DNA of 64,000 nucleotides, taken from the NCBI GenBank assembly GCA_024103135.1, contig JAGFIZ010000087.1, forward strand, positions 1 to 64,000, written 5' to 3'. How positions within the stretch are numbered: the first letter of the stretch is position 1; the number at the start of each line of letters is the position of its first letter. The notes beneath the pieces are model-generated. The model ran no database searches and was not told the origin of the DNA. It saw nothing but the letters and a program-made list of their open reading frames with translations. Positions 43,168-52,136 of this stretch are shown piece after piece. The position numbers and the translations under genes were made by a program. The DNA is from Bradyrhizobiaceae bacterium (lineage in GTDB: Bacteria > Bacteroidota > Ignavibacteria > Kapaibacteriales > Kapaibacteriaceae).

Positions 43168-44318
43168 TCTACGTTGATTACGCAGCAACGACTCCGGTCG
43201 ACCCAAGAGTGGTCGACGCCATCCTTCCGTACATGACCGATGTGTTCTACAATGCATCAAGCGTCCACCAAGCCGGACTTACGGCACAACATGCCGTGAT
43301 GAAGTCTCGGTATATGATTGCAAAGCACATCGGTAGCAAGATGGACGAGATTGTGTTTACCAGCGGAGCAACCGAAGCGATTTCTTTGGCCGTCCTTGGA
43401 CTCTTCCGTCGCATGGCCACACCGGAGCGCAATGCCTTTGTAACCTGCGCCACCGAACATGCTGCCATGATCGACGTTGCCAATGAGCTCAAGGAAGAAG
43501 GATACACCGTCCACATCGTTGGCGTCGACAATAACGGCCTCATCAACATGGACGAGTTGCGGCGTGTGGTGGACAGGTCGACCCTGCTTCTCTCCGTCAT
43601 GGCCGTAAACAACGAGACTGGTGTTTGCCAGGATCTGGCGCAACTCTCAGCAATAGCCCATCAACATGGCGCCTTGTTCATGACCGATGCAACGCAGGCC
43701 TACGGCAAGATTCCGCTCAACGTCAATGAACTTGGTATCGACCTCATGAGCTTTTCGGCACATAAGATTTATGGACCGAAGGGGGCTGGGGCTCTGTACC
43801 ACCGCATGCGAGGAACGGTTACGGAGTTGAAGCCACTGCAGTATGGCGGCGGACAAGAAGGTGGCGTCCGCAGTGGCACCCTTAACGTCCCCGGCATCGT
43901 TGGCCTTGCTACAGCCGGTGAACTTGCACTTACCGAACACACGGAAGAATCAGCGCGCATCAATGCCTTGCGCGAGCGGTTCGAACAAGCCATGATCGAG
44001 TTGGGCGCGACGATCAACGGACGCGGCGCACCGCGCAGTTACAACATTTGTAATCTGACCCTGCCAGGCATTCACGGACACGAACTCCAGGTGCAGATGG
44101 AGCATGTTGCCTGCAGTCAGGGCAGTGCCTGCTCCAGCGCCAAGACCAAACCAAGTCATGTACTTACGGCCATGGGTCGCACCCCCGATCAAACCGAGTG
44201 TTCACTACGATTCTCTTTCGGTCGTTATAGCACCGATGCAGAGGTGAGCGAGTTGATCTCGTCGATCAACCAAGCAATCGAGGTCATCCGACATCACACC
44301 ACGATGCCCTCTGCATGA
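43164..44318 (+). CDS. Cysteine desulfurase (NifS/IscS class)
   Basis: 384 residues. PLP enzyme that takes sulfur from cysteine onto its own Cys for Fe-S cluster or thio-nucleoside synthesis. Marks: MIYVDYAATTPVDPRV, FTSGATEAISLAV, THEHAA counterpart CATEHAAM, DATQAYGK, SFSAHKIYGPKGAGAL with the PLP Lys, and the flexible active-site loop QGSACSSAKTKPS with the sulfur-carrying Cys. The C-terminal end lacks a long IscU-binding tail. Last of three genes joined by 4-nt overlaps. Octamer at 43780 next to the PLP lysine codons. Confidence 0.93.
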   Translation: MIYVDYAATTPVDPRVVDAILPYMTDVFYNASSVHQAGLTAQHAVMKSRYMIAKHIGSKMDEIVFTSGATEAISLAVLGLFRRMATPERNAFVTCATEHAAMIDVANELKEEGYTVHIVGVDNNGLINMDELRRVVDRSTLLLSVMAVNNETGVCQDLAQLSAIAHQHGALFMTDATQAYGKIPLNVNELGIDLMSFSAHKIYGPKGAGALYHRMRGTVTELKPLQYGGGQEGGVRSGTLNVPGIVGLATAGELALTEHTEESARINALRERFEQAMIELGATINGRGAPRSYNICNLTLPGIHGHELQVQMEHVACSQGSACSSAKTKPSHVLTAMGRTPDQTECSLRFSFGRYSTDAEVSELISSINQAIEVIRHHTTMPSA

Positions 44319-44352
44319 CATTTCGCACAGTTACCAAGCCCCCTACAAATCC

Positions 44353-45333
44353 ATGAGTGAACTAGAGCAGATTCAGCGTCTTGCGGCGCGCATTAACGAT
44401 GTACGAACGGAAATCGGGAAGGTCATCATTGGTCAGCGTGACGTTGTTGACCAGTTGCTGATTTCGCTCTTTGCAGGCGGACACAGTCTGCTGGTGGGCG
44501 TACCAGGTCTGGCAAAGACCTTGCTCATTCGCACACTGGCGAGCACCTTGGACTTGTCGTTCTCGCGCATCCAGTTTACACCTGACCTGATGCCAGGTGA
44601 TATCACTGGCACGGAGGTGATCGAGGACGACCGGTCTACTGGACAGAAGGCCTTCCGTTTTGTGAAGGGTCCGGTCTTCGCCAACATCGTACTTGCCGAC
44701 GAGATCAACCGTACGCCACCAAAGACGCAGGCTGCCTTGCTCGAGGCAATGCAGGAGCATAACGTCACGGCATCTGGCACTACGTACCAGTTGCCGCAGC
44801 CATTCTTCGTACTGGCAACACAGAACCCGATCGAACAAGAGGGAACCTACCCGCTGCCCGAAGCGCAGCTAGACCGTTTCATGTTCAACCTCCGGCTTGA
44901 GTACCCTTCGTTTGAAGAAGAGGTAAGCGTTGTCCGCAGCACAACGTTGGAGAAGATGGCCACGGTGCAGCGTATTATGGGGGCGGACGAGATCATTGCT
45001 GCACAAACCCTGGTACGTCGTGTACCGGTGGCCGACAACGTACTCCAGCATGCCGTTCGGTTGGTCCATGCTACACGTCCAGGCACACATGCATCCAAGC
45101 GCGTCAACGACTTCGTTGGCTATGGGGCTGGTCCACGCGCCTCGCAATACCTTGTACTCGGTGCCAAGGCTCGTGCAGCATTGAGTGGCAGACCAACGCC
45201 AGAGATTGCCGACGTGAATGCTGTAGCCCTACCCGTGCTACGCCATCGCATCGTAACCAACTTCAACGCCGAAGCCGAAAGCGTTACTACCGACATGCTC
45301 ATTGCAGAGTGTGTTGCTGGCAAGGCATCCTAA
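44353..45333 (+). CDS. MoxR-family AAA+ ATPase
   Basis: 326 residues. MoxR chaperones help maturation of metal-containing or membrane complexes, usually next to VWA-domain and DUF58 genes. Walker A GVPGLAKT, Walker B VLADEINRTPPKTQAALLEAMQE, LATQNPIEQEGTYPLPEAQLDRF as the sensor region. The usual DUF58 and VWA partners are missing here: the next genes are der and others. An AGCCCCCT octamer sits in the 34-nt gap after the desulfurase gene. Confidence 0.93.
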   Translation: MSELEQIQRLAARINDVRTEIGKVIIGQRDVVDQLLISLFAGGHSLLVGVPGLAKTLLIRTLASTLDLSFSRIQFTPDLMPGDITGTEVIEDDRSTGQKAFRFVKGPVFANIVLADEINRTPPKTQAALLEAMQEHNVTASGTTYQLPQPFFVLATQNPIEQEGTYPLPEAQLDRFMFNLRLEYPSFEEEVSVVRSTTLEKMATVQRIMGADEIIAAQTLVRRVPVADNVLQHAVRLVHATRPGTHASKRVNDFVGYGAGPRASQYLVLGAKARAALSGRPTPEIADVNAVALPVLRHRIVTNFNAEAESVTTDMLIAECVAGKAS

Positions 45334-45630
45334 GATCTCTCCTTGGCATGATCAACAACTGCTGATGTCTTGTGTACTGTAGGTAGAGCGACTTAGACGT
45401 CACCGTCGCTACCATATTCATCAACTACAACGCACCAGCGTGTTCAGCAAGCAGCCACAACCAGTGCTAGCATGAGCTCTCCTGTTGCACAAGTCGTCGT
45501 AGCACGGGTTGCTGAAACACGAGTTGCTGTGGTATGTACTGCAAAGCTTTGTTGATACGACACACCCACCGATAATGCCGAACAGTCTGGCTTTCCGGTG
45601 GGGTTTATCCGCTTCATGGTAGCTTTGTGC
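45334..45630. other. Intergenic region before der
   Basis: No gene recognised. It holds a short imperfect repeat (TAGCACGGGTTGCTG / AACACGAGTTGCTG near 45497-45530). Nothing resembling a TAnnTTTG box was found close to the der start. Confidence 0.5.
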
Positions 45631-46944
45631 ATGGGGCTAGTAGCAATCGTTGGCCGACCCAATGTTGGCAAGAGTACACTCTTCAATCGAATCATCGAAG
45701 AACGTCATGCAATCGTCGAAAGCGAACCAGGTGTTACGCGCGACCGGTTGTATGCCAAGGGTGAGTGGGCCGGCAAGTCATTTCAGCTTGTGGATACAGG
45801 CGGTATCGTGCCGGACAGCGAAGAGTTGTTCGACAAGGCCATCCGTGAGCAAGCGATGCTGGCCATTGACGAGGCCGATCACATCATCTTCGTCGTTGAT
45901 TCACGCGATGGTGTAACACCCGTCGACGCAGAGATTGCCAGCCTGCTAAGGCAGAGCAAGAAGCCCGTGACGCTTGTCGTGAATAAATGTGATGCACCAA
46001 ATAGCGACCTCTATGCATCGGAGTTTTACAGTCTTGGTCTAGGCGATCCGTTCCCCATTAGCGCGTTGAACGGACGCAGTACGGGCGACTTCCTGGATCA
46101 GGTTGTGGCAGACTTGCCAACGGAACATGACGAAGAAGATTCACGATTGAAGATCGCCGTCGTGGGCCGACCTAACGTAGGCAAGAGCTCGCTGACCAAT
46201 GCCTTGCTTGGCAAGGACAGGATGGTGGTAACACCTATTGCCGGAACAACGCGTGACGCAATCGACAGCATCGTCACCTACTACGGCCAGGAAATCGTCC
46301 TCATCGACACCGCTGGTCTACGTCGGCGTAGTCAGATCAAGGAAAGCGTCGAGCTCTACTCCACCATGCGTACGTCCCGAGCCATTGAGCGTTGTGATGT
46401 GGCCGTAGTCATGATCGACGCCACCCAGGGTCTGGAGCATCAGGACAAGCGCATACTCAGCGAAGTCGAGGCAGCACGAAAAGGCATCATCATTGCCGTG
46501 AACAAGTGGGACCTTGTCGAGAAGGACACGAAGACTGCCGATGCCTTTACTGCAAAAATCCGTGAAGAGCTCCGCACCCTGGACTACGTACCAGTCGTCT
46601 ACATCAGTGCCGTTTCCAAACAGCGCATTACCAAGGTGTTGGAGATGGCCAATGCCATCCAGGAGCGAAGGCTTGCGCGCATACCGACTCATGAAATGAA
46701 TGAGCGCTTGATTGACATTCTGGAAAAGACTCCACCACCAAGCATTCGTGGTCGTGACCTTCGCATCAACTATGTTACACAGGTGCGCAGTGCGCCGCCA
46801 GTATTTGCATTCTTCTTGAACTTCCCCGACCTCTTGCCCGATAGCTACAAGCGTTACATCGAACGTCAGCTTCGAAAACTTTACGACTTCGAAGGCGTGC
46901 CAATATCGTTTCTGTTCCGCAAGAAGAGCAAGGACAGGGAGTAG
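45631..46944 (+). CDS. der: Ribosome-assembly GTPase Der (EngA)
   Basis: 437 residues from ATG 45631, which begins MGLVAIVGRPNVGKS directly as in the family; a GTG at 45598 is also in frame. Two tandem GTPase domains: G1 GRPNVGKST, G3 DTGG, G4 NKCD; then G1 GRPNVGKSS, G3 DTAG, G4 NKWD, plus the C-terminal KH-like domain ending DFEGVPISFLFRKK. Acts in maturation of the 50S subunit. It stands alone, and converges with the TauE/SafE gene across a short repeat-bearing gap. Confidence 0.96.
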   Translation: MGLVAIVGRPNVGKSTLFNRIIEERHAIVESEPGVTRDRLYAKGEWAGKSFQLVDTGGIVPDSEELFDKAIREQAMLAIDEADHIIFVVDSRDGVTPVDAEIASLLRQSKKPVTLVVNKCDAPNSDLYASEFYSLGLGDPFPISALNGRSTGDFLDQVVADLPTEHDEEDSRLKIAVVGRPNVGKSSLTNALLGKDRMVVTPIAGTTRDAIDSIVTYYGQEIVLIDTAGLRRRSQIKESVELYSTMRTSRAIERCDVAVVMIDATQGLEHQDKRILSEVEAARKGIIIAVNKWDLVEKDTKTADAFTAKIREELRTLDYVPVVYISAVSKQRITKVLEMANAIQERRLARIPTHEMNERLIDILEKTPPPSIRGRDLRINYVTQVRSAPPVFAFFLNFPDLLPDSYKRYIERQLRKLYDFEGVPISFLFRKKSKDRE

Positions 46945-47029
46945 TTGGTGTGCTCACCAACGTCCGCCTTTAGCGTAACGCATTCACATCCACGTTGATC
47001 AGCCATACTGCCAGCATAGCTACCAAGGT

Positions 47030-47120
47030 CGCTGCAGCCGAGCATTGCCAACGAACGCTGCTGGCGATTACTGCCAACGAGCACTGCCAACGAGCACTGC
47101 CCAGCACTGCTGGCGAGCGC
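47030..47120. repeat. Short degenerate repeats at a convergent junction
   Basis: Repeated words GCACTGCCAACGA and GCACTGCTGGCGA in several partial copies between the convergent der and TauE/SafE genes. No regular unit length is clear. Confidence 0.6.
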
Positions 47121-47151
47121 CGACGACGAACACTGCGTACTACCTAGCCCC

Positions 47152-47937
47152 CTACCCTAACAAGCCATCATACAGTTCGATGGCCAGGACGGTAACACCG
47201 ATGGCAATGACTACATAGCCGAAGAGTTTACGCAGACCATCTGCGTGAACTCGTTGATGTAGCCATCCGCCGATGATGATTCCTGCAGTCGTGATACCGG
47301 TAAAGGTGAGCACCAAGGGCCAGTCGTAGGCGGCACCACGCGTGAGGTCACCTACCACGCCAGCCGCACTATTCACGCAGATGAGAGCGATTGAGGTTGC
47401 CACGGCAACCTTCATTTCGATTCGGCCCCATACCACCAAGGCAGGTGTAATCAAGAAGCCACCACCCACACCTAGGAAACCGGCAATCGTGCCAACGCCG
47501 ACGCCAGTTGCAGCCAGCTTGAGTGGATGTGTGGGTGCTTGTCCGTGGAGTGACGGTTTATGCCGAAGCATGAGAGCACCGGCCGTAAGCAGTACTATGC
47601 CAAAGACCAGCATGAGGAGTACGTCCACGTCGACCTTCCATGACATCATCATGAACTCTTCTGGAAGAGCTGGCATGATCCAATAGCGAATACCAAAGAC
47701 TGTAAGGAAGGTCGTGGAGCCAAACGTCAGGAAAGCAGGCCAATGCACTGCCTTGCGTCGTAAGGCCGGTATGGTTGCAACGAACGTTGCCACCATCACC
47801 ACAAACAATGCATAGCCACTGGCATCGGTTGGGTCAACCCCGCCTACATACACAAAGGCAGGTACGGCCACGATCGCTCCGCCTGCACCGAGCATGCCTA
47901 GCGTTATCCCAAGGAGCAGTGCAATGACGAAGAGCAT
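47152..47937 (-). CDS. TauE/SafE family sulfite/sulfur-compound exporter
   Basis: 261 residues, about eight helices in two homologous halves: LLGITLGMLGAGGAIVAVPA and TIAGFLGVGGGFLITPALVV hold the paired glycine-rich motifs. Members export sulfite, sulfoacetate or related anions. Located last in the run crp, MBL-rhodanese, rhodanese, tauE, overlapping the rhodanese stop by 1 nt, so it probably removes sulfite or thiosulfate made by that module. The TAG stop shares its AG with an AGGGGGCT octamer (47146). Confidence 0.9.
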   Translation of the reverse strand: MLFVIALLLGITLGMLGAGGAIVAVPAFVYVGGVDPTDASGYALFVVMVATFVATIPALRRKAVHWPAFLTFGSTTFLTVFGIRYWIMPALPEEFMMMSWKVDVDVLLMLVFGIVLLTAGALMLRHKPSLHGQAPTHPLKLAATGVGVGTIAGFLGVGGGFLITPALVVWGRIEMKVAVATSIALICVNSAAGVVGDLTRGAAYDWPLVLTFTGITTAGIIIGGWLHQRVHADGLRKLFGYVVIAIGVTVLAIELYDGLLG

Positions 47938-48230
47938 TACCAGGTAAGAATCCCACCTCTCATATTCACAGGATTGGTAAAGCCAACGATTTGCAGGAAC
48001 ATGCATGCCTGCGAAGAACGATTACCCGACCTGCAGTAGACCACGATCTCGTGGTCCTTGTGTTCGGACAGTTCTTCCCACCGGTCTTCCAAGTCATGCA
48101 GTGGGATGTGGATGGCATTATCGATGTGAAACTCGTCCCACTCTTCCTGTCTGCGTACATCAAGGATGGTGAGCTTCTCACCAGCCTCAAGGCGTTGCTT
48201 AACCTGTGCTGCAGTAATCTGTGTAAACAT
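47937..48230 (-). CDS. Single-domain rhodanese
   Basis: 97 residues. TILDVRRQEEWDEFHIDNAIHIP and active-site loop VVYCRSGNRSSQAC with the catalytic Cys, ending MRGGILTW. Transfers sulfane sulfur between thiols, thiosulfate or persulfides. No signal peptide. Start at 48230 has AAGGAA (spacing 5). Lies between the MBL-rhodanese gene (11 nt gap) and the TauE/SafE gene (1 nt overlap). Confidence 0.92.
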   Translation of the reverse strand: MFTQITAAQVKQRLEAGEKLTILDVRRQEEWDEFHIDNAIHIPLHDLEDRWEELSEHKDHEIVVYCRSGNRSSQACMFLQIVGFTNPVNMRGGILTW

Positions 48231-48241
48231 CGGTTCCTTAC

Positions 48242-49666
48242 TCACGATTCTGAAACAACGCCCTCTTCGGTCTCGACTGGCATGTTCGCTGCACGCCATC
48301 CTGCAAACCCGGGTGTGAAGTTCACAAGGTTGGTATAGCCAGCACGTTGCAGCACACTTGCTGCGATGTTGGAGCGGTCGCCACCGGCACAACTTAGGAC
48401 AACCGTCCCACTATGCGGTATTCTGTCGAGATTCTGCTCAAGATGTCCAACATGTATGTTGATGGCGCCAGGTATATGACCACGCTCATACTCGGATGCA
48501 CCGCGAACATCGATCACCGTAACGTTTGGATTCTGATGTTCGGCACCGAGGGTGACAGCGTCCATAAGCTCGACGTCCTGACTTGTGCCTCCTTGCGTGA
48601 ACCACGGTGCTGGATCGGGTAAGTAGCCGGCAATGGCATCGATTCCGATGCGCATCAGCTTGCGGGTAACGTCGGACGCATGCTCCTTGTCCACGATGAG
48701 CGTACAGGGCTTGTCGTATGGCAGGAGCCAGCCAGCCCACGTGCTGAACGACTTGGTGTTTGGTATGCTCAGTGTTCCAGGGATGTGTCGCTCTGAATAC
48801 TGAAGCTTTGATCGTGTGTCAACAACTGGTTCGGCTCGTTCAAGTGATGCAGCAATGTCTTGGACCTGTACTTCCTTCAGCTCGGGGACGTGCGTGCAGA
48901 GTGGACGTGGCACCTTGTTCAGCTTCTTCATCATGGCAAAGTAGTGTGGTGGCTCTGGTTGTCCGCTGAGCAACTCCGCGATGAAGGCCTCTTCATCCGT
49001 ATGCTTCAATGCCCAGTTCACCAACTTCTCGTAACCAACCGTGCTGGACGGGATGGCACCAAGTGCCTTGCCGCAAGCACTACCAGCCCCATGCGCTGGG
49101 TGCACTTGAACGTGGTCCGGCAATGCGCGGAAGCGTTGTAGGGATGACCATAACTGGTGTGCTCCAGCAACCATCGTACCTTGTATGCCTGCTGCCTTCT
49201 CAAGCAGGTCGGGTCGGCCTACATCTCCAACAAACACAAAATCACCAGAGAACAACATGATTGGCACATCTGGATTTGCAGGAACGTCCGTGACCAGGAA
49301 GGAGATGTGCTCCGGTGTATGACCAGGAGTGTGAAGCACCTCCACCTTGATGTTGCCAACCATGAACACCTGATTGTCGCGCAACCCAATGTGATCAAAC
49401 TCATACTGCCAGTCGGGTCCACCTTCATCGCTCAAATACATTGGCGCCGACGTGAGTGCATTGAGTTCTCGCGTACCCGAGAGGAAGTCGGCATGAATAT
49501 GCGTCTCCGTCAGATGCGTTATACGCAGTCGTTCTGCCTTGGCAATCTCAAGGTATGTATCCACATCGCGCTTGGCATCAATCACCAGGCATTCACCGGT
49601 TTTCTGACAACCAATCATGTACGATGCGTGGGCAAGTCCTGGTTCGTAGATCTGCTTGAAAAACAT
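48242..49666 (-). CDS. MBL-fold hydrolase with two rhodanese domains (persulfide dioxygenase-like)
   Basis: 474 residues. An N-terminal ETHE1-like metallo-beta-lactamase domain (THIHADFLSG, HTPGHTPEHI, GDFVFVGDVGRPD, VHPAHGAGS) that in relatives oxidises glutathione or CoA persulfide to sulfite with a single iron. Two rhodanese domains follow: the first (ILVDTRSKLQYSERHIPG) lacks a Cys in its loop, the second (VIDVRGASEYERGHIPGAIN, LSCAGGDRS) keeps it. This is the CstB/BLH-like arrangement. The product sulfite would be handled by the rhodanese and TauE exporter encoded next. Confidence 0.9.
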   Translation of the reverse strand: MFFKQIYEPGLAHASYMIGCQKTGECLVIDAKRDVDTYLEIAKAERLRITHLTETHIHADFLSGTRELNALTSAPMYLSDEGGPDWQYEFDHIGLRDNQVFMVGNIKVEVLHTPGHTPEHISFLVTDVPANPDVPIMLFSGDFVFVGDVGRPDLLEKAAGIQGTMVAGAHQLWSSLQRFRALPDHVQVHPAHGAGSACGKALGAIPSSTVGYEKLVNWALKHTDEEAFIAELLSGQPEPPHYFAMMKKLNKVPRPLCTHVPELKEVQVQDIAASLERAEPVVDTRSKLQYSERHIPGTLSIPNTKSFSTWAGWLLPYDKPCTLIVDKEHASDVTRKLMRIGIDAIAGYLPDPAPWFTQGGTSQDVELMDAVTLGAEHQNPNVTVIDVRGASEYERGHIPGAINIHVGHLEQNLDRIPHSGTVVLSCAGGDRSNIAASVLQRAGYTNLVNFTPGFAGWRAANMPVETEEGVVSES

Positions 49667-49734
49667 AGGTCAAACTCGTTAACGGTTATGGTAATCGAAC
49701 TCTTTCATTGAAACGGTGATGGTTGCAACCTTAC

Positions 49735-50412
49735 CTACGCATGTGCCGATGGATGGTGCTGACTACATGCTCGGGCCAGAGCCTTGCGATCGGTAATCTT
49801 CACGTTGCCTCGAGAGAGGGCTACAAAGCCGCGCTGACTAAAGTCATGTAACAGTCGCGTAACAACCTCTCTCGCCGTACCGGTTTCTTCGGCCAGCTGT
49901 TCGTGGGTAATGGCAATGTCTGACGTCTGCAAGCGCATGCCATGCTCCAACAGTACGGCAGCCAGACGCTCATCCATCTTCTGAAATACCACTTCTTCGA
50001 CCAACAGCATCGTATCGGTCAATCGTGCTGCAAACGATTCCAGTACAAAGTCACGTGCTTCCCTGTTCTTGTCAAGCAAATGCTGAAACTCCTCCAGGCC
50101 AAGCGTATAGACCTCGGCATCCTCTTCAACAATCGCTGATGCTTGATGAATGGGGCTATGGAGTGCGCAGCTCATCGAGAGTGTACAGGCGTCGCCCTTT
50201 CCTAGACGGTAGATCGTGATCGACCGACCACTGGGATGTTCCTTGAACACACGGATGCTGCCCGAGCGGACGAAACCGACGCGACCACACCCTTCATGCT
50301 CGCGGAAAACCCACGTCCCCGCCGGCATGTACACAAGCTGGGCATTGGTTCCCTTGAGGAACGAAAAGCCCAGTCGAGCAAGATCTTCATCGGTACTAGG
50401 TGTTGTTACCAT
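49735..50412 (-). CDS. Crp/Fnr family transcriptional regulator
   Basis: 225 residues. ATG 50412 preferred: GAGGA lies 6 nt upstream, while the ATG at 50418 abuts it. An N-terminal cyclic-nucleotide-like beta barrel (YMPAGTWVFREHEGCGRVGFV, GDACTLSMSCALHSP) and a C-terminal winged helix (ITHEQLAEETGTAREVVTRLLHDF). Cys in GCGR and CTLSMSC may sense thiol-reactive sulfur, as in other sulfide-responsive Crp-like regulators; this is inference. It heads the sulfur operon and is divergent from the sigma-like gene. Confidence 0.9.
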   Translation of the reverse strand: MVTTPSTDEDLARLGFSFLKGTNAQLVYMPAGTWVFREHEGCGRVGFVRSGSIRVFKEHPSGRSITIYRLGKGDACTLSMSCALHSPIHQASAIVEEDAEVYTLGLEEFQHLLDKNREARDFVLESFAARLTDTMLLVEEVVFQKMDERLAAVLLEHGMRLQTSDIAITHEQLAEETGTAREVVTRLLHDFSQRGFVALSRGNVKITDRKALARACSQHHPSAHA

Positions 50413-50543
50413 GATCATTCCTCATTCTCATACAACGATACGCCACTTTCGTGAATTGAATTGCCGCATTCGCTAATAACGGGTTGATGCGTGACCGGGT
50501 ATCAACGATGTTCGCAACCCATTATTTCCAAGGAGTACCCACC

Positions 50544-51047
50544 ATGAATGCTGAATTCTACGACGTCTATCGGAATGTTCGGAATAAGTATCGCATGGCC
50601 ACGAACGAGGATGTGGAAGATGCACTGGCCGAGGCACGCATTGCCCTTTGGCTGTCAAAACGCAGAGGACAGACCATTCGGTGCGTTCGCGCCTTTGCCA
50701 CCTGCGTTGCACAGCGGTATGTGTGGAGTGCGATGAGAAGGCGGACGAAGTACCAGTATCCCGACGGCGATGATTGCGGGGCATGGAGCAACCTGGAGGC
50801 CACGGTGTCTCAGCTCATGGTATACCCCGAGCATCAGAACCACCTGGATGCACAAACGGTGTTGCACGAGAGTCCAGCCCACTACGCCGAAGTGCTGCGT
50901 CGGCACTACCTGGAAGGCGAAACCCTTGAACAGATTGCCCAGGACATCGGTGCTACGGCTGCCTGTGTGCGCAAGAGACATGAGCGTGCACTCAACTGGG
51001 CACGAAAACACTTCAAGTCAGACAAGGAGTCGTTCAAAAAGAAGTGA
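50544..51047 (+). CDS. Orphan sigma-70-like (ECF-type) factor
   Basis: 167 residues from ATG 50544, with AAGGAG upstream (spacing 8). The C-terminal part looks like sigma region 4 (YAEVLRRHYLEGETLEQIAQ, DIGATAACVRKRHERALNW) and the middle like a shortened region 2 (RAFATCVAQRYVWSAMRRR). No anti-sigma gene is seen. The C-terminal tail is Lys-rich. The last 24 codons plus the stop are duplicated downstream (51078-51160), with a stop created in the second copy. Confidence 0.8.
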   Translation: MNAEFYDVYRNVRNKYRMATNEDVEDALAEARIALWLSKRRGQTIRCVRAFATCVAQRYVWSAMRRRTKYQYPDGDDCGAWSNLEATVSQLMVYPEHQNHLDAQTVLHESPAHYAEVLRRHYLEGETLEQIAQDIGATAACVRKRHERALNWARKHFKSDKESFKKK

Positions 51048-51160
51048 TTGACGGTGAGTGCTAGGCGCCTTGGATGTAAGAGACATGAGCGTGCACTAAA
51101 CTGGGCACGAAAACACTTCAAGTCAGACAAGGAGTCGTTCAAAAAGAAGTGATTGGCGGT
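50973..51160. repeat. 105-bp tandem duplication of the sigma gene 3' end
   Basis: 83-bp copies at 50973-51055 and 51078-51160 are almost identical (AAGAGACATGAGCGTGCA to GATTGxCGGT), followed by the similar TAGGxGCCTTGGAxGTA. A C-to-A change in copy 2 makes a TAA. Confidence 0.9.
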
Positions 51161-51514
51161 AGGTGTTAGGTGTTAGGTGCCTTGGACGTAGAGCGGTGAG
51201 CCTTGGATGTTGGGCGTTGGTCCTTGAACCTTAAATGATGTGTGCCAAGCGAGTTGAAACATTGGATGGTCGGCCTTAGACGCTAGACGCGGTAGACGCT
51301 AGATACTAGGTGCGTTGGGTGTTTGGTGCCATGCGCTATGGGCGTTAGATGCAAGACGCATTAAGCGTCGGGGCCAGGTGGGTTGTGCGTCAGGTGCTAC
51401 ACGCGTTGAGCATGAGGGGTCAGTTGAGTTAGGTGAATGCAGCTGTGTTCACAGCAGGGATGTTTGTATGCGGACATTAGGTACAGTGCATGCAGTGTTT
51501 GCATTGACAACATA
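51161..51514. other. Degenerate G/T-rich repetitive region
   Basis: The plus strand is full of variants of TAGGTG, GGCGTT, CTTGGA and TAGACGC without a clear unit. Probably decayed copies of the adjoining repeats. No gene recognised. Confidence 0.5.
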
Positions 51515-51880
51515 AGCGGCGAGGTGTTCACGGTCATTGTACGCACACCGCGCCCATCAAGACACGTACGGCCATTGCATTCGCGCCGTAAGCAGCAAGG
51601 CTCTCGCACTCACTGCATACGCGCCTTATCTGGCGAGGTCCTCACGATCATTGCCCTCACACCGCGCCCATCAAGACACGTACGGCCATGGCATTCGCGC
51701 GTTAAGCCGCTAGACTCTCGCACTCACTGCATACGCGCCCAATCTGGCGAGGTGTTCACGGTCATTGCCCTCACACCGCGCCCATCGAGACACGTACGGC
51801 CATTGCATTCGTGCGGTAAGCCGCTAGACTCTCGCACTCACTGCATACGCGCCCAATCTGGCGAGGTCAGGACAATCGTA
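51515..51880. repeat. 114-bp tandem repeat, just over 3 copies
   Basis: Units start at 51515, 51629, 51743 and 51857 (partial), each beginning with a GGCGAGGT word and containing ACACCGCGCCCATC, CGTACGGCCAT and CACTCACTGCATACGCGCC. The unit is 38 codons, so a 227-codon frame stays open through it, but that is a consequence of the period. Confidence 0.9.
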
Positions 51881-51917
51881 TTGACACCTCGTGATTGTGA
51901 CGTTCGGCGATGCTCTA

Positions 51918-52136
51918 GGATTCCCGCTGCGCAAGCCCCCTTTCATAAGCCAGTGGATGCTTCAGGAATCCCGTCCTACATGCCCCGCTTCATGAGCCAA
52001 TTACCCCATCAGATTTCCCGTTCCAAACGCCCCCTTCAAAAGTCGATGAACGCGTTAGAATTCTCGCTCTGCATGCCCCCTTCAAAAGCCGATGAGCGTA
52101 TCAGGATTTCCGTTCTGTAGGCTCCTTTCGTGGGTA
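51918..52136. repeat. 46-47 bp tandem repeat, about 4.7 copies
   Basis: Units start at 51918, 51965, 52012, 52058 and 52104 with GGATTTCCCG-like heads and CCCCCTTCAxAAGCC centres. Each copy carries a version of the AGCCCCCT octamer, exact in the first (51934). It runs up to the stop codon of the UbiA-like gene. Confidence 0.85.

Noticed and set aside
50484-50505. FNR/Crp-type site TTGAT...ATCAA between the regulator and the sigma gene
   Set aside because: The half-sites are 12 nt apart, not 4, so it does not match the consensus; chance is likely.
51437-52120. 227-codon open frame
   Set aside because: It stays open only because the 114-bp repeat is a multiple of three; composition is Arg/His/Cys-rich and unlike proteins here.
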